A stretch of 61,007 nucleotides of DNA from Vibrio ordalii ATCC 33509. Lineage in GTDB: Bacteria > Pseudomonadota > Gammaproteobacteria > Enterobacterales > Vibrionaceae. Both the position numbers and the translations under genes were made by a program. This document shows positions 9,760-19,236 of this stretch, piece after piece. Under the pieces are notes generated by a model. It ran no database searches. It had not been told where the DNA came from and saw only the letters and a program-made list of their open reading frames with translations. Positions within the stretch are counted from its first letter, which is position 1, and every line of letters begins with the position of its first letter. Location: contig AEZC01000110.1 in the NCBI GenBank assembly GCA_000257205.1, positions 1 to 61,007 of the forward strand, written 5' to 3'.

Positions 9760-10192
9760 TATGGGTTAACTCCAAAATAATTGATTGAGGCATCGCTTTT
9801 GGTCTCATGTTTTTATTGTCGATGCATGCTACCTTAACTATTGCTTTACACAATACTTTGCCTTCAGGATTGACGAGCTCTTGACAGAAGAGCAAAGAAG
9901 CTTTTTTCAAAGCCGAAATTACGGTTTTTACCGTCAGCATATCGTCTAAACGTGCAGCTTGTAGAAAATCGATGTCAACGTGTCTGAGCACAAAGCCGAT
10001 GTTCTGCTGCAAAAGCGTCTGCTGAGACACTCCAACTGCACGTAACATTTCGGTTCGGGCTCGTTCAAAGAATTTAAGATAGTTTGAGTGATAGACGACA
10101 CCGCCAGCATCCGTATCTTCATAGTAAATCGTCACAGGCCAATAAAAGGAAAAGGCTGAAGCTGTATTTTGCACAAAGGTTCCAACATACAT
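9749..10192 (-). CDS. ybgC: Acyl-CoA thioesterase YbgC
   Basis: Hotdog-fold acyl-CoA thioesterase, first gene of the tol-pal operon. The signature [26 protein letters not shown] contains the conserved active-site aspartate and the family helix. The ATG at 10192 has no visible ribosome site; an in-frame GTG at 10174 preceded by GGA would give 141 residues and is a fair alternative. It is separated from the cyd operon upstream by a strong terminator, so the tol-pal promoter should lie at about 10193-10268. Confidence 0.93.
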   Translation of the reverse strand: MYVGTFVQNTASAFSFYWPVTIYYEDTDAGGVVYHSNYLKFFERARTEMLRAVGVSQQTLLQQNIGFVLRHVDIDFLQAARLDDMLTVKTVISALKKASLLFCQELVNPEGKVLCKAIVKVACIDNKNMRPKAMPQSIILELTHSDC

Positions 10193-10268
10193 ACAGATTT
10201 AGGTAAGTACTATAACGCAACTCATTGGCGTTAGTACAAGCATTGAGTGGACTTTTACAAAACTTGAA

Positions 10269-10306
10269 ACAAAAAATTAGTGCTGTCTCAAAGAGGCAGC
10301 ACTAAT
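10269..10306 (-). terminator. terminator of the cydABX-ybgE operon
   Basis: A 14-bp stem (ATTAGTGCTGTCTC paired with GAGGCAGCACTAAT, one G-T wobble) around AAA. On the minus strand it is followed by six T. It lies 48 bases after the ybgE stop codon. Confidence 0.85.
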
Positions 10307-10353
10307 GTGGGTCCTTAATCAACCTTCGATAGGCTATTCATACACAGTAAATA

Positions 10354-10656
10354 TCAAACTAGTCGAATAGTCGTTAGATAAATTAAGATCGATAATGAAA
10401 TGTAGGGGCTAAACAATAATTGCCAAAACCATTTGCGTGGTCTAAAATCAACACCAAAAACCATACTTGCACACAGCGACCATATCATGAGTGGTGAAAT
10501 AACCACGTTAAAACCACCAATGCTCTGAGAATAAAGCTCAGGATCCCACATAATCATGGCAACATGATAAAAACCAAGCACAAGCGATAAGACTCTGAAC
10601 AGAGTCTTATCAAGCGGTTTATGGTATTCAGTGACTTGCAAAGCAAGTTTACTCAC
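10354..10656 (-). CDS. ybgE: Cyd operon protein YbgE
   Basis: 100-residue membrane protein of the YbgE family, always found beside cytochrome bd genes; its role is not settled. Three hydrophobic segments are visible (about 20-38, 47-68 and 78-98). The start codon is GTG at 10656, overlapping the last 8 bases of cydX, so the two are probably translationally coupled. It is the last gene before the operon terminator. Confidence 0.88.
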   Translation of the reverse strand: MSKLALQVTEYHKPLDKTLFRVLSLVLGFYHVAMIMWDPELYSQSIGGFNVVISPLMIWSLCASMVFGVDFRPRKWFWQLLFSPYISLSILIYLTTIRLV

Positions 10657-10756
10657 GGTCTTTGTCCATCATTTCAGAATGCTCTAACCAAAGAGCGTTG
10701 ATAATGCCAAATGCACACGCTAAAAGCACACCTAGAATCCATGCGAAATACCACAT
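10649..10756 (-). CDS. cydX: Cytochrome bd-I oxidase subunit CydX (35 residues)
   Basis: Small gene recognised directly from the sequence between cydB and ybgE. The 35-residue product begins MWYFAWILGVLLACAFGIIN and continues through ALWLEHSE to end in KDRE. It is a single membrane helix with the conserved N-terminal MWYFAW block and the Glu after the helix, typical of CydX/YbgT, which stabilises the haem sites of cytochrome bd. It starts 11 bases after cydB. The size matches E. coli CydX (37 residues). Confidence 0.95.
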   Translation of the reverse strand: MWYFAWILGVLLACAFGIINALWLEHSEMMDKDRE

Positions 10757-10767
10757 ATCTATGCTCC

Positions 10768-11904
10768 TTAGTAAAGTGAGTTTTTGTTTTCTTCAATAAA
10801 CTTGCTATCAAGACGACCAAACATCTTGTAGTAAGTCCAAGTGGTGTAACCAAGAATGATAGGTACCATTACAAAAGCAACTACTGTCATTAAGTTCAAC
10901 GTCAATTCACTCGATGTTGAGTCCCACATGGTCAAACTGTTACTTGGTACTAAGCTTGAAGGCATGATAAATGGGAACATAGCAAAACCAGCGGTGAAAA
11001 TTACACCCGCATTGGCTAAGCTAGAAGCCAAGAATGCGAGACCTCCTTTTTCAAAACGCGACGCCAACACAGCAATTAGTGGCATGACAACACCCAAAGC
11101 TGGCGCTATCCATAGTAATGGATAAGCGTTGAAATTAGCCATCCATGCCCCTGCTTCACGTATCACTTCTTTATTGAGTGGGTTTGATGCCGCATGTGTA
11201 TCAATGACGCTGGTAATCACATAACCATCGATATTTTGGATCCAAAAACCTGCGGCGACAAAAGTAACAGTAACCAACAAACCCATCAGTTGAGCAACAC
11301 CACGAGCGCGTGTATGCAGCTCATCGGTGGTTTTCATCTGTAGCCAAGCGGCACCTTGTAAAATAATCATAAACAAGCTAACTAAGCCACAAAGCAGAGC
11401 AAATGGGTTCAACAGACCAAAAAATGAACCGTGATACGTTGGCATCAAGAAATCACTAAGTTGGAATGGTACGCCTTGTAGTAAGTTGCCAAAGGCAACA
11501 CCAAAGATGACTGGTGGTACAAAACCACTAATTGAAATACAGATATCCCAAGTATTACGCCACTTTGGATCTTCAATTTTTGAACGGTAATCCAAACCAA
11601 TCGGACGAAGCCATAATGCAGCCAATGTAACAATCATCGCCAAATAAAATCCGGAAAATGATGTCGCATAGACTAACGGCCAAGCCGCAAACAGTGCGCC
11701 ACCTGCCGTGATAAGCCAAACTTGGTTACCATCCCAGTGTGGGGCAATCGAGTTGATCATGACACGACGTTCACTGTCATTTTTACCAATGACAGGAACA
11801 AGAGCACCAACGCCCATATCAAAACCATCCGTGATTGCAAAACCAACCAGCAGTACGCCGATCAGCACCCACCAAATTAGTCGCAAGATTTCGTAATCAA
11901 ACAT
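10768..11904 (-). CDS. cydB: Cytochrome bd ubiquinol oxidase subunit II
   Basis: Inner-membrane subunit of the high-affinity quinol oxidase cytochrome bd. The 378 residues form about eight to nine membrane helices, starting MFDYEILRLIWWVLIGVLL with the family motif GFAITDGFDMGVGAL, followed by NQVWLITAGGALFAAWP. It starts 17 bases downstream of cydA in the order cydA-cydB-cydX-ybgE. Length is normal. Confidence 0.97.
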   Translation of the reverse strand: MFDYEILRLIWWVLIGVLLVGFAITDGFDMGVGALVPVIGKNDSERRVMINSIAPHWDGNQVWLITAGGALFAAWPLVYATSFSGFYLAMIVTLAALWLRPIGLDYRSKIEDPKWRNTWDICISISGFVPPVIFGVAFGNLLQGVPFQLSDFLMPTYHGSFFGLLNPFALLCGLVSLFMIILQGAAWLQMKTTDELHTRARGVAQLMGLLVTVTFVAAGFWIQNIDGYVITSVIDTHAASNPLNKEVIREAGAWMANFNAYPLLWIAPALGVVMPLIAVLASRFEKGGLAFLASSLANAGVIFTAGFAMFPFIMPSSLVPSNSLTMWDSTSSELTLNLMTVVAFVMVPIILGYTTWTYYKMFGRLDSKFIEENKNSLY

Positions 11905-11921
11905 TATTCTATCTCCCTGCC

Positions 11922-13508
11922 TTATGCTTCAACTTGACGGCTAACTTTGTCTTCAACAGAGTTTGCGTTTTGCTCAAAGTGATAACGACCAGTTTTCAGG
12001 CTGCTAGGCCCTTTACGAGCAAATTTAACCATCAAGTAAACTTCAGCAATCAAGAACACAGTGTACAGTGCAAGAATCGCGAACAGTGAAGTCCATAATT
12101 CGCCAAGAGTTAGTGCAGAAGCGGCAACATTGGTCGGTAATATTTCACCAACCGCCCATGGCTGACGGCCATATTCAGCAACAAACCAACCCGCTTCAAT
12201 CGCAATCCACGGCAGAGGAATACTGAATAATGCCGCTTTAAGAACCCATGGTTTCTGCTCTATTTTTTGACGGCAGGTTTGAACAAATGCCGCACCAAAT
12301 ACAAACAACATCACAAAACCGACACCGACCATCAAACGGAATGACCAGAATAGCGGCCATACGGTTGGAATTGAATCATCAGCGGCGGCTTGAATTTGCT
12401 CTTCCGTTGCATCAGTCACTTTGTCGGTATAGCGCTTCAGAAGTAAACCATAACCTAAGTCACCTTTCACTTCGTCAAATGCATCCATATTTGCTTGAGA
12501 TTTTTCACCCGCACGAAGTTTTTCTAGTAAACCATAGGCATACATACCGTTACGGATGCGATCGACGTGATCATCGCGCAAATCACGCAACCCTGTGACT
12601 TCGGTGTCGAGAGAGCGCGTAGCGATAATCCCCATTAAATAAGGAATTTTGATCGCATAGTCGATGTGCATCTCATCTTGATTTGGCAAACCAAACAAGG
12701 TGAAAGCAGCGGGTGCGGGTTCTGTGTGCCACTCTGCTTCAATCGCCGCAAGTTTTACTTTTTGAACTTCGCCGACTTCATAACCTGATTCATCACCAAG
12801 TACAATTACAGACAAAATGGCAGCCATACCGAATGACGCGGCAATAGCAAATGAACGACGGGCAAAAGCGATATCGCGACCTTTCAGTAGGTAGTAAGAA
12901 CTAATTCCTAAAATAAACATCGCACCCGTGGTATAGCCAGAAGCGACGGTATGCACAAATTTCACTTGAGCAACTGGGTTGAAAACGACTTCAGCAAAAC
13001 TGACCATTTCCATACGCATGGTTTCAAAATTGAATTCTGCGCCGACTGGGTTTTGCATCCAACCATTCGCAATCAAAATCCAAAGTGCCGAGAAATTAGA
13101 CCCCAGCGCAACTAGCCAAGTCACGCCCAAGTGCTGGCGTTTTGATAGTCTATCCCACCCAAAGAAGAACAAACCGACAAAGGTTGATTCTAAAAAGAAG
13201 GCTACAAGTGCTTCAATCGCAAGAGGGGCGCCAAAAATGTCACCTACATAGTGGGAATAGTATGACCAGTTTGTACCGAACTGGAACTCCATAGTGAGGC
13301 CAGTGGCCACCCCAAGAGCAAAGTTAATACCAAAAAGCTTACCCCAGAACTTTGTCATGTCCTTATAGATTTGCTTATCAGTCATTACATACAAAGATTC
13401 CATGATGGCTAAAAGAAAAGCCATACCTAGAGTCAATGGAACGAACAGGAAGTGATACATCGCTGTCAGTGCAAACTGCAACCGCGATAGATCAACGACG
13501 TCAATCAT
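11922..13508 (-). CDS. cydA: Cytochrome bd ubiquinol oxidase subunit I
   Basis: Haem-carrying subunit of cytochrome bd, which oxidises ubiquinol and reduces oxygen to water under low oxygen. The start is the ATG at 13508, preceded by GGAGT at correct distance, although the frame stays open to 13571. This start gives 528 residues and puts the haem b595 ligand at H19 in [11 protein letters not shown], as in E. coli. The quinol-binding Q-loop region and the C-terminal [12 protein letters not shown] motif are visible. Transcription runs from the 470-bp region upstream, which contains FNR- and ArcA-like sites. Confidence 0.97.
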   Translation of the reverse strand: MIDVVDLSRLQFALTAMYHFLFVPLTLGMAFLLAIMESLYVMTDKQIYKDMTKFWGKLFGINFALGVATGLTMEFQFGTNWSYYSHYVGDIFGAPLAIEALVAFFLESTFVGLFFFGWDRLSKRQHLGVTWLVALGSNFSALWILIANGWMQNPVGAEFNFETMRMEMVSFAEVVFNPVAQVKFVHTVASGYTTGAMFILGISSYYLLKGRDIAFARRSFAIAASFGMAAILSVIVLGDESGYEVGEVQKVKLAAIEAEWHTEPAPAAFTLFGLPNQDEMHIDYAIKIPYLMGIIATRSLDTEVTGLRDLRDDHVDRIRNGMYAYGLLEKLRAGEKSQANMDAFDEVKGDLGYGLLLKRYTDKVTDATEEQIQAAADDSIPTVWPLFWSFRLMVGVGFVMLFVFGAAFVQTCRQKIEQKPWVLKAALFSIPLPWIAIEAGWFVAEYGRQPWAVGEILPTNVAASALTLGELWTSLFAILALYTVFLIAEVYLMVKFARKGPSSLKTGRYHFEQNANSVEDKVSRQVEA

Positions 13509-13644
13509 GGTAACTCCTTTGTGCCGGCTGAATGACACTTTTGACATGCTGAGCTGGTTAAAAATCCTCAAAATTCATCAGTGATATGAACATTATCAAA
13601 TGTTGAAAAATATCAGTTCTTTGTTGCGAACATGTACCGTTATG

Positions 13645-13659
13645 GTTAGTTAATTGTTA
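13645..13659 (+). promoter_or_regulatory. ArcA-box-like site upstream of cydA
   Basis: GTTAGTTAATTGTTA matches 13 of 15 positions of the E. coli ArcA consensus GTTAATTAAATGTTA. It contains two GTTA direct repeats 11 bases apart, the spacing preferred by phosphorylated ArcA. It lies about 137 bp before the cydA start. ArcA activation of cyd operons is established in E. coli; its use here is inferred. Confidence 0.55.
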
Positions 13660-13737
13660 AGCATTAGCTAATATAGCTAGGGCTAATACTACTGCTAATT
13701 ACACGTTGTTTCAAAAGGTTTATAGGAGAAAAATACC

Positions 13738-13751
13738 TTGATTTATATCAA
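13738..13751. promoter_or_regulatory. perfect FNR-type palindrome upstream of cydA
   Basis: TTGATTTATATCAA matches the FNR consensus TTGAT-N4-ATCAA at all ten specified positions. It is about 230 bp upstream of the cydA start and about 80 bp beyond the ArcA-like site. FNR control of cyd is known in E. coli; direction of effect here cannot be read from sequence. Confidence 0.65.
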
Positions 13752-13980
13752 TTTTTATACGGCAATCCTGAACAAAAAAAGAACAAAATGATCTGTATCA
13801 AAGGAAGAATGAAAATATTGTAAGCATTTAGTGAAGGGGTTAGAGGTTAGAACAACGAATCACACAGAGAGTTAACAACGCACTCCATATTATTAACTCT
13901 TTGGCGGTAAAAAAATGCCATAAAGAAGACATGAGTCACACTTTATAACTATCGAGAAAAAGCGACAATGAACTGCAAAC

Positions 13981-14985
13981 TTATTTTTCAATTCCGAAGT
14001 GAAGGTAAGCGCGATCGGTCGCCATTCGCCCCCTTGGGGTCCGTTGTAAATAACCTTGTTGGATAAGAAAGGGTTCTAACACATCTTCAATAGTATCTTT
14101 TTCTTCGCCGATCGCCGCTGCTAGGTTATCGAGACCAACAGGTCCACCGCCAAATTTGTCCATGATCGCTAGCAATAGCTTTCTATCCATATAGTCAAAA
14201 CCTTGGCTATCAACATCCAACATGTTTAGAGCCATATCTGCAGTCTCTATGCATATGTGTCCGTTGCCTTTCACTTCAGCGTAATCTCGAACTCGGCGCA
14301 GTAAACGGTTGGCTATACGGGGGGTCCCTCTTGCACGCCTCGCCACCTCAAGCGCACCATCCGCTTCCATCGATAATCCTAAACAATCCGCGCTTCTCTG
14401 CACTATATACTGCAGATCTTCAATTTTGTAATACTCAAGGCGCTGCACGATACCAAAACGATCACGCAAGGGAGAGGTTAACGAGCCAGCGCGAGTTGTT
14501 GCCCCAATCAGCGTAAAAGGGGGTAAATCGATTTTAATGGACCGAGCGGCTGGGCCTTCGCCAATCATTATATCGAGCTGGTAATCTTCCATTGCTGGAT
14601 AGAGAATTTCTTCAACCACCGGACTTAAACGATGAATTTCATCAATAAAAAGAACGTCGTTCTCTTCAAGGTTGGTCAGTAATGCCGCTAAATCGCCTGC
14701 TTTTTCCAATACCGGACCAGAAGTTGTGCGGATATTCACTTCCATCTCATTGGCAACGATATTGGCTAAGGTTGTTTTTCCAAGCCCTGGAGGGCCAAAA
14801 ATCAGCAGATGGTCGAGTGGTTCGCTGCGCATTTGTGCCGCTTTAATGAAGATTTCCATTTGATTGCGTACATGATCTTGGCCACGATAATCCGCTAATT
14901 TTTTGGGACGAATCGCGCGATCAATAATATCTTCATCTTTAAAAATAGGGCTATCAGGGGCAATTAAGCGATCAGCTTCAATCAT
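13981..14985 (-). CDS. ruvB: Holliday junction branch migration helicase RuvB
   Basis: AAA+ motor of the RuvAB branch-migration complex. The 334 residues carry Walker [11 protein letters not shown], Walker B LFIDEIHR, sensor [10 protein letters not shown] and the C-terminal winged-helix domain with RTPRGRMAT. The start ATG overlaps the ruvA stop codon by four bases (ATGA), showing coupled translation. No LexA box was seen near the ruv genes. Confidence 0.98.
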   Translation of the reverse strand: MIEADRLIAPDSPIFKDEDIIDRAIRPKKLADYRGQDHVRNQMEIFIKAAQMRSEPLDHLLIFGPPGLGKTTLANIVANEMEVNIRTTSGPVLEKAGDLAALLTNLEENDVLFIDEIHRLSPVVEEILYPAMEDYQLDIMIGEGPAARSIKIDLPPFTLIGATTRAGSLTSPLRDRFGIVQRLEYYKIEDLQYIVQRSADCLGLSMEADGALEVARRARGTPRIANRLLRRVRDYAEVKGNGHICIETADMALNMLDVDSQGFDYMDRKLLLAIMDKFGGGPVGLDNLAAAIGEEKDTIEDVLEPFLIQQGYLQRTPRGRMATDRAYLHFGIEK

Positions 14986-15602
14986 ACCATTGCTCTCAAG
15001 GCTTCTTTAATCAGCACTTCGCTGGTCATGTCAGCTTTCATTACTTGCGCCACTACTTTAGAAGCTTGTTGAGGCTTATAACCCAAAGACAGTAACGCAC
15101 TGATCGCTTCTTCTTCCGCATTGCTCGTGAGCGCTTCCAAGGAATTGTTATCGACTGGCGCAGCGTCAGTAGCGGGAGTGAAAAGGTCGCCAGCTCCCCA
15201 ACCTTTCAACCTATCTTTCATCTCAACAACCAAACGTTCAGCGGTTTTTTTACCCACCCCAGGAAGCTTAACTAATGTGGAGATATCTTCACGCTCAACG
15301 CATGAAACAAATTGTCCGGCCGTCATTCCGGACAAAATACCCAAGCCTAATTTTGGCCCGACGCCATTCGCTTTAATCACTTCACGAAATAAAGCTCGCT
15401 CTTTTACCGTGTTGAAACCATATAAAAGCTGCGCATCTTCTCGAACCACAAAATGGGTATAAATGACCGCTTCTTCGCCTAATTTAGGGAGTTCATAGAA
15501 GCAACTCATTGGCATTTGGACTTCATAACCAATGCCAGCGACTTCAATCAGTAGCTCTGGAGGTTGCTTTTCAATCAGAATGCCGCGAAGACGTCCAATC
15601 AC
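14982..15602 (-). CDS. ruvA: Holliday junction branch migration protein RuvA
   Basis: DNA-binding subunit that forms a tetramer on Holliday junctions and recruits RuvB. The 206 residues show the N-terminal OB domain ([20 protein letters not shown]), the two helix-hairpin-helix motifs ([15 protein letters not shown] and [18 protein letters not shown]) and the C-terminal RuvB-binding domain. The start codon is GTG at 15602 with AAGGA eight bases before it. The stop overlaps ruvB by four bases. Confidence 0.97.
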   Translation of the reverse strand: MIGRLRGILIEKQPPELLIEVAGIGYEVQMPMSCFYELPKLGEEAVIYTHFVVREDAQLLYGFNTVKERALFREVIKANGVGPKLGLGILSGMTAGQFVSCVEREDISTLVKLPGVGKKTAERLVVEMKDRLKGWGAGDLFTPATDAAPVDNNSLEALTSNAEEEAISALLSLGYKPQQASKVVAQVMKADMTSEVLIKEALRAMV

Positions 15603-15703
15603 AGGAAATTCCTTAGAGAAATGAGGTTATTTGACTTGGATGATAATAAATAACTGGATGTATAGCCAGTAGAAAAAATACCACCTCGCTCGAGATCGGT
15701 TTT

Positions 15704-16225
15704 TCAGCGATATCGGCCTTTTTTAGCACTGCTTGCCCGCCCAGCTAAGGCAATCAAGGTTTTATTGGTATTCGCATGACAAATTGCCACACCCAAAGCA
15801 TCGGCGGCATCCGCTTGTGGCTTAGCCGATAATTTAAGCATTTGCTGGACCATATGTTGCACCTGCGCTTTATCAGCACTACCCGTACCAACTACAGATT
15901 GTTTAACCAGTCGAGCGGCATATTCATAGACTGGAAGATCTGCATTAACCGCCGCCACAATAGCACTGCCCCTTGCTTGCCCGAGTTTGAGTGCTGAGTC
16001 CGCATTCTTTGCCATAAAGACTTGCTCGATGGCAAAAGCATCAGGCTGAAATTGTGTGATGATTTCCGTCACACCAGCGTAAATTTGCTTGAGCCGACCA
16101 GGTAACTCTTTTTCGGATGTACGAATACATCCACTACCAAGATAGTACAAATATCGTCCATGCTGCCTGATCACACCATAACCTGTGATTCGCGAGCCGG
16201 GATCTATACCTAAAATAATTGACAT
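15704..16225 (-). CDS. ruvC: Crossover junction endodeoxyribonuclease RuvC
   Basis: Holliday-junction resolvase of the RNase H fold. The 173 residues keep the acidic active-site set: D8 in [14 protein letters not shown], the Glu of AIEQVF, and the two Asp of [20 protein letters not shown] precedes the ATG. It lies 101 bases upstream of ruvA, so ruvC-ruvA-ruvB may be one transcript. Confidence 0.97.
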   Translation of the reverse strand: MSIILGIDPGSRITGYGVIRQHGRYLYYLGSGCIRTSEKELPGRLKQIYAGVTEIITQFQPDAFAIEQVFMAKNADSALKLGQARGSAIVAAVNADLPVYEYAARLVKQSVVGTGSADKAQVQHMVQQMLKLSAKPQADAADALGVAICHANTNKTLIALAGRASSAKKGRYR

Positions 16226-16245
16226 GAAAACCTTAATCGTAGACG

Positions 16246-16284
16246 AAAAACAAAATGGGCTTAACCAATAAAGTTCAAGCCCAT
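16246..16284 (-). terminator. putative terminator of cysS
   Basis: ATGGGCTT (16255-16262) pairs perfectly with AAGCCCAT (16277-16284), extended by AAC/GTT after a one-base bulge. On the minus strand the stem is followed by a T-rich run TTTGTTTTT. It lies just past the cysS stop codon and before ruvC. Confidence 0.65.
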
Positions 16285-16306
16285 CATCGACAAGTTCACT
16301 GCCTGA

Positions 16307-17689
16307 TTATTTACAACGCCAAGTAGTTCCGCTTGGGCCATCTTCTAAAATGATGCCGAGTTCGTTCAACTTATCGCGTGCCACGTCAGCATTAGCCCAA
16401 TCTTTCGCTGCACGTGAGTCATTACGCAGTTTGATCAAAGCTTCAATTTCAGCCACTTGGTCATCACCATTAGTGTCCCCTTTAAGAAACACTTCTGGAT
16501 CTTGGTGCAAAATGCCAATCACATCGGCAAGCTCACGCATGAGTGCGCCAAGCGCACTGGCTTGCTGATGATTTTCTGTCTTCAGCTTGTTGATATCACG
16601 TGCCATATCAAACAATACGGAATAAGCCTCTGGCGTATTAAAGTCATCATCCATCGCTATCGTAAAGCGACTGACATACTCTTCACCGCCCGCAACTGGA
16701 ACGGTTAAATCCAACCCTCTCAACGCAGTGTATAGCCGCTCTAGCGAGGCACGCGCTTGTTTTAGGTTATCTTCGCTGTAATTTAATTGGCTGCGATAAT
16801 GGCCCGACATCAAGAAATAGCGCACCGTTTCCGCATCATAGTGAGCAAGTACATCGCGGATTGTGAAAAAATTCCCTAATGATTTAGACATTTTTTCTCT
16901 ATCCACCATCACCATGCCACTGTGCATCCATGTGTTCACATAGGGAGTGTCATGTGCGCAGCACGATTGAGCAATTTCATTTTCATGGTGAGGAAACTGC
17001 AAATCAGAGCCTCCACCATGAATATCAAAGTGGTTACCCAAAATCGCTGAATTCATCGCCGAACATTCGATGTGCCAGCCCGGGCGTCCTTCTCCCCATG
17101 GGGATTCCCAAGTGGGCTCGCCCGGCTTCGACATTTTCCACAACACAAAATCAAGTGGGCTGCGCTTAGCAAGATCAACATCAACACGAGCGCCCGCTTG
17201 AAGCTGATCGAGATCTTGTTTGGATAACTTGCCGTATTCGTCAAATTTGCTGACTTCAAACATCACATCGCCATTAGAAGCAACGTAAGCAAAACCGCGT
17301 TCAATCAGTCGTTGCACCAAGCCTATGATTTCTTGGATATAAGCGGTTGCACGAGGCTCGACATCTGGGCGTTTCATATTCAATGCATCAAAGTCTGCAT
17401 GCATGTCTGCGATTAAGCGCTCGGTTAGCGAATCACAAGATTCACCATTTTCGGCAGCACGTTTAATGATTTTGTCATCAATATCAGTGATGTTACGCAC
17501 AAATGTAAGGTCATAGCCTAAGTAGCGCAAGTAGCGAGAAATCACATCAAAAGAAACGAAGGTGCGACCATGGCCAATATGACAGAGATCATAAATGGTG
17601 ACTCCACAGACATACATACCCACTTTGTTGGCATGAATTGGTTTGAATTCTTCTTTTTGTCTAGTGATTGAGTTATATATTTTCAGCAT
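16307..17689 (-). CDS. cysS: Cysteinyl-tRNA synthetase
   Basis: Class Ia aminoacyl-tRNA synthetase that charges tRNA-Cys. The 460 residues contain the HIGH motif (CHIGHGRTF), the KMSKS loop ([12 protein letters not shown]), the zinc ligands (C28 in YVCGVT, then HIECSAM and [11 protein letters not shown]), and the C-terminal anticodon-binding domain ending [13 protein letters not shown]. It is transcribed divergently from ppiB across 179 bases, which should contain both promoters. Confidence 0.98.
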   Translation of the reverse strand: MLKIYNSITRQKEEFKPIHANKVGMYVCGVTIYDLCHIGHGRTFVSFDVISRYLRYLGYDLTFVRNITDIDDKIIKRAAENGESCDSLTERLIADMHADFDALNMKRPDVEPRATAYIQEIIGLVQRLIERGFAYVASNGDVMFEVSKFDEYGKLSKQDLDQLQAGARVDVDLAKRSPLDFVLWKMSKPGEPTWESPWGEGRPGWHIECSAMNSAILGNHFDIHGGGSDLQFPHHENEIAQSCCAHDTPYVNTWMHSGMVMVDREKMSKSLGNFFTIRDVLAHYDAETVRYFLMSGHYRSQLNYSEDNLKQARASLERLYTALRGLDLTVPVAGGEEYVSRFTIAMDDDFNTPEAYSVLFDMARDINKLKTENHQQASALGALMRELADVIGILHQDPEVFLKGDTNGDDQVAEIEALIKLRNDSRAAKDWANADVARDKLNELGIILEDGPSGTTWRCK

Positions 17690-17868
17690 GATCTCTATCT
17701 AATAACTGTTTGAACTAAAATGGCTTCACAGTATAACAACTCTAGCCTAGCTTGGTCATCCTTATTCTCTCGCAATAATACGGCCCCTAAAGACATTTGT
17801 TGATTTGAATGTGTCCAAAGTTCAGTTAAAATCCGGCCCTCAACGAAAAATAGATAAAGGTAACTATC

Positions 17869-18363
17869 ATGATCATCCTTCACACGAATTTTGGTGATAT
17901 TAAAATTCAACTTAATGAAGAAAAAGCACCAGAAACAAGCGCAAACTTTCTACAGTACTGCCGTGACGGTTTTTACGATAACACTCTGTTCCACCGCGTT
18001 ATCGATGGATTCATGATTCAAGGCGGCGGCATGACCTCTGGCCTAAAAGAAAAAACAACTCGCGCAACGATTAAAAACGAAGCCAACAATGGCCTAAGCA
18101 ATAAGATCGGTACTCTTGCCATGGCGCGCACTATGGACCCACACTCGGCCAGTTCTCAGTTTTTCATCAACGTGAACAACAACACATTCCTAGATTTTCG
18201 TTCAGAAAGCCGAGATGGCTGGGGCTACTGCGTGTTCGCTGAAGTGATCGAAGGTATGGATATTGTGAACAAAATAAAAGCAGTAAGCACAGGCTCTATG
18301 GGCATGCATCAAGATGTTCCACTAGAAGAAGTGTTCATTTCTGGCACAACCATCGAAGAGTAA
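17869..18363 (+). CDS. ppiB: Peptidyl-prolyl cis-trans isomerase B (cyclophilin)
   Basis: Cytoplasmic cyclophilin of 164 residues. It shows the catalytic arginine motif [13 protein letters not shown], the central ASSQFFINV motif and the [15 protein letters not shown] region. No signal peptide is present, so it is the cytoplasmic PpiB rather than periplasmic PpiA. Its stop is followed at once by a strong hairpin terminator that abuts lpxH. Confidence 0.96.
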   Translation: MIILHTNFGDIKIQLNEEKAPETSANFLQYCRDGFYDNTLFHRVIDGFMIQGGGMTSGLKEKTTRATIKNEANNGLSNKIGTLAMARTMDPHSASSQFFINVNNNTFLDFRSESRDGWGYCVFAEVIEGMDIVNKIKAVSTGSMGMHQDVPLEEVFISGTTIEE

Positions 18364-18369
18364 CGGTAA

Positions 18370-18399
18370 AAGGAGCGCATAGCGCTCCTTATTTTTATT
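18370..18399 (+). terminator. terminator after ppiB, abutting the lpxH start codon
   Basis: Perfect 9-bp stem AAGGAGCGC / GCGCTCCTT with loop ATA, followed by ATTTTTATT. The T-tract ends exactly one base before the lpxH ATG at 18400. The only AAGGAG in the lpxH leader is inside the 5' arm of the stem. Confidence 0.75.
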
Positions 18400-19134
18400 A
18401 TGCATACACTATTTATTTCTGATTTACACCTAAGCCCTTCTCGACCAGATATCACCGAGTGTTTTATCCGTTTCATGCGCGAAGAAGCCATTCATGCCGA
18501 TGCGCTGTACGTGCTTGGCGATCTTTTCGAATTTTGGATAGGTGACGATGATAACTCACCTTTCGCCAACCAAATAAAATCGGAATTTAAGCAACTGACT
18601 CGCGAAGGGGTTCCTTGCTATTTTACTCAAGGAAACCGCGACTTCTTGCTTGGCAAACGATTTGCGAAAGAAACCGGGCTCACCCTTCTCCAAGAAGAAC
18701 AAGTAATTGACCTTTATGGAAAAAAAACCGTGGTGTTGCATGGTGACACACTCTGTATTGATGATATAAAGTATCAAGCCTATCGAAAGAAGGTTCACCA
18801 GCCTTGGCTACAATGGGTATTTAATCGGCTGCCATTTTTTGTAAAGGTTAGTATTGTGGGTAAAGTACAGTCGGGCATCCATAACGATAAACAAATGAAA
18901 GCTATGGATATTATGGATGTCACACAAAGTGAAGTGGATAAAGTTCTTGCAAAATATGAGGTTGACTTAATGATTCATGGCCATACTCATCGACCAGAGA
19001 TTCATCACAAAAATCAACTTCATGGCACCGCAACGCGAATTGTTTTGGGTGACTGGTACACCCAAGGCTCAGTCTTGGTCTATGCTAATGATGGTTACGA
19101 ACTGCAAACTCGGCCATTTAGTTCTAAAAACTGA
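18400..19134 (+). CDS. lpxH: UDP-2,3-diacylglucosamine diphosphatase LpxH
   Basis: Peripheral inner-membrane metallophosphoesterase that hydrolyses UDP-2,3-diacylglucosamine to lipid X in lipid A synthesis. The 244 residues contain the dimanganese ligand motifs [29 protein letters not shown] and HGHTHRP. The start at 18400 gives the usual [13 protein letters not shown]-terminus, but it follows a terminator T-tract with no ribosome site at normal distance. Confidence 0.96.
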   Translation: MHTLFISDLHLSPSRPDITECFIRFMREEAIHADALYVLGDLFEFWIGDDDNSPFANQIKSEFKQLTREGVPCYFTQGNRDFLLGKRFAKETGLTLLQEEQVIDLYGKKTVVLHGDTLCIDDIKYQAYRKKVHQPWLQWVFNRLPFFVKVSIVGKVQSGIHNDKQMKAMDIMDVTQSEVDKVLAKYEVDLMIHGHTHRPEIHHKNQLHGTATRIVLGDWYTQGSVLVYANDGYELQTRPFSSKN

Positions 19135-19236
19135 CGTCAAGTCGCACTCTGGTACTATTGGTTTAAGTGGTCGTATCACAAGTTAAGCTATAATAAGTAA
19201 TATCAATGATATCAATAACTAGATAAGAGTCTTGCC

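Larger units (their letters stand above)
13509..13980. other. cyd promoter region, no gene
   Basis: AT-rich stretch between the end of ruvB and the start of cydA. I see no reading frame with coding features. It contains an ArcA-box-like sequence at 13645-13659 and a perfect FNR-type palindrome at 13738-13751, both suited to control the leftward cyd operon. Exact -10 and -35 hexamers were not assigned. Confidence 0.6.

Noticed and set aside
15640..15675. Small hairpin ACTGG/CCAGT after ruvC
   Set aside because: Only five pairs with a large loop. The ruvC-ruvA spacing is compatible with one operon, so I do not call a terminator.
17695..17910. 71-residue minus-strand frame between cysS and ppiB
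   Set aside because: It overlaps the 5' end of ppiB, has no family features and occupies the expected divergent promoter region.
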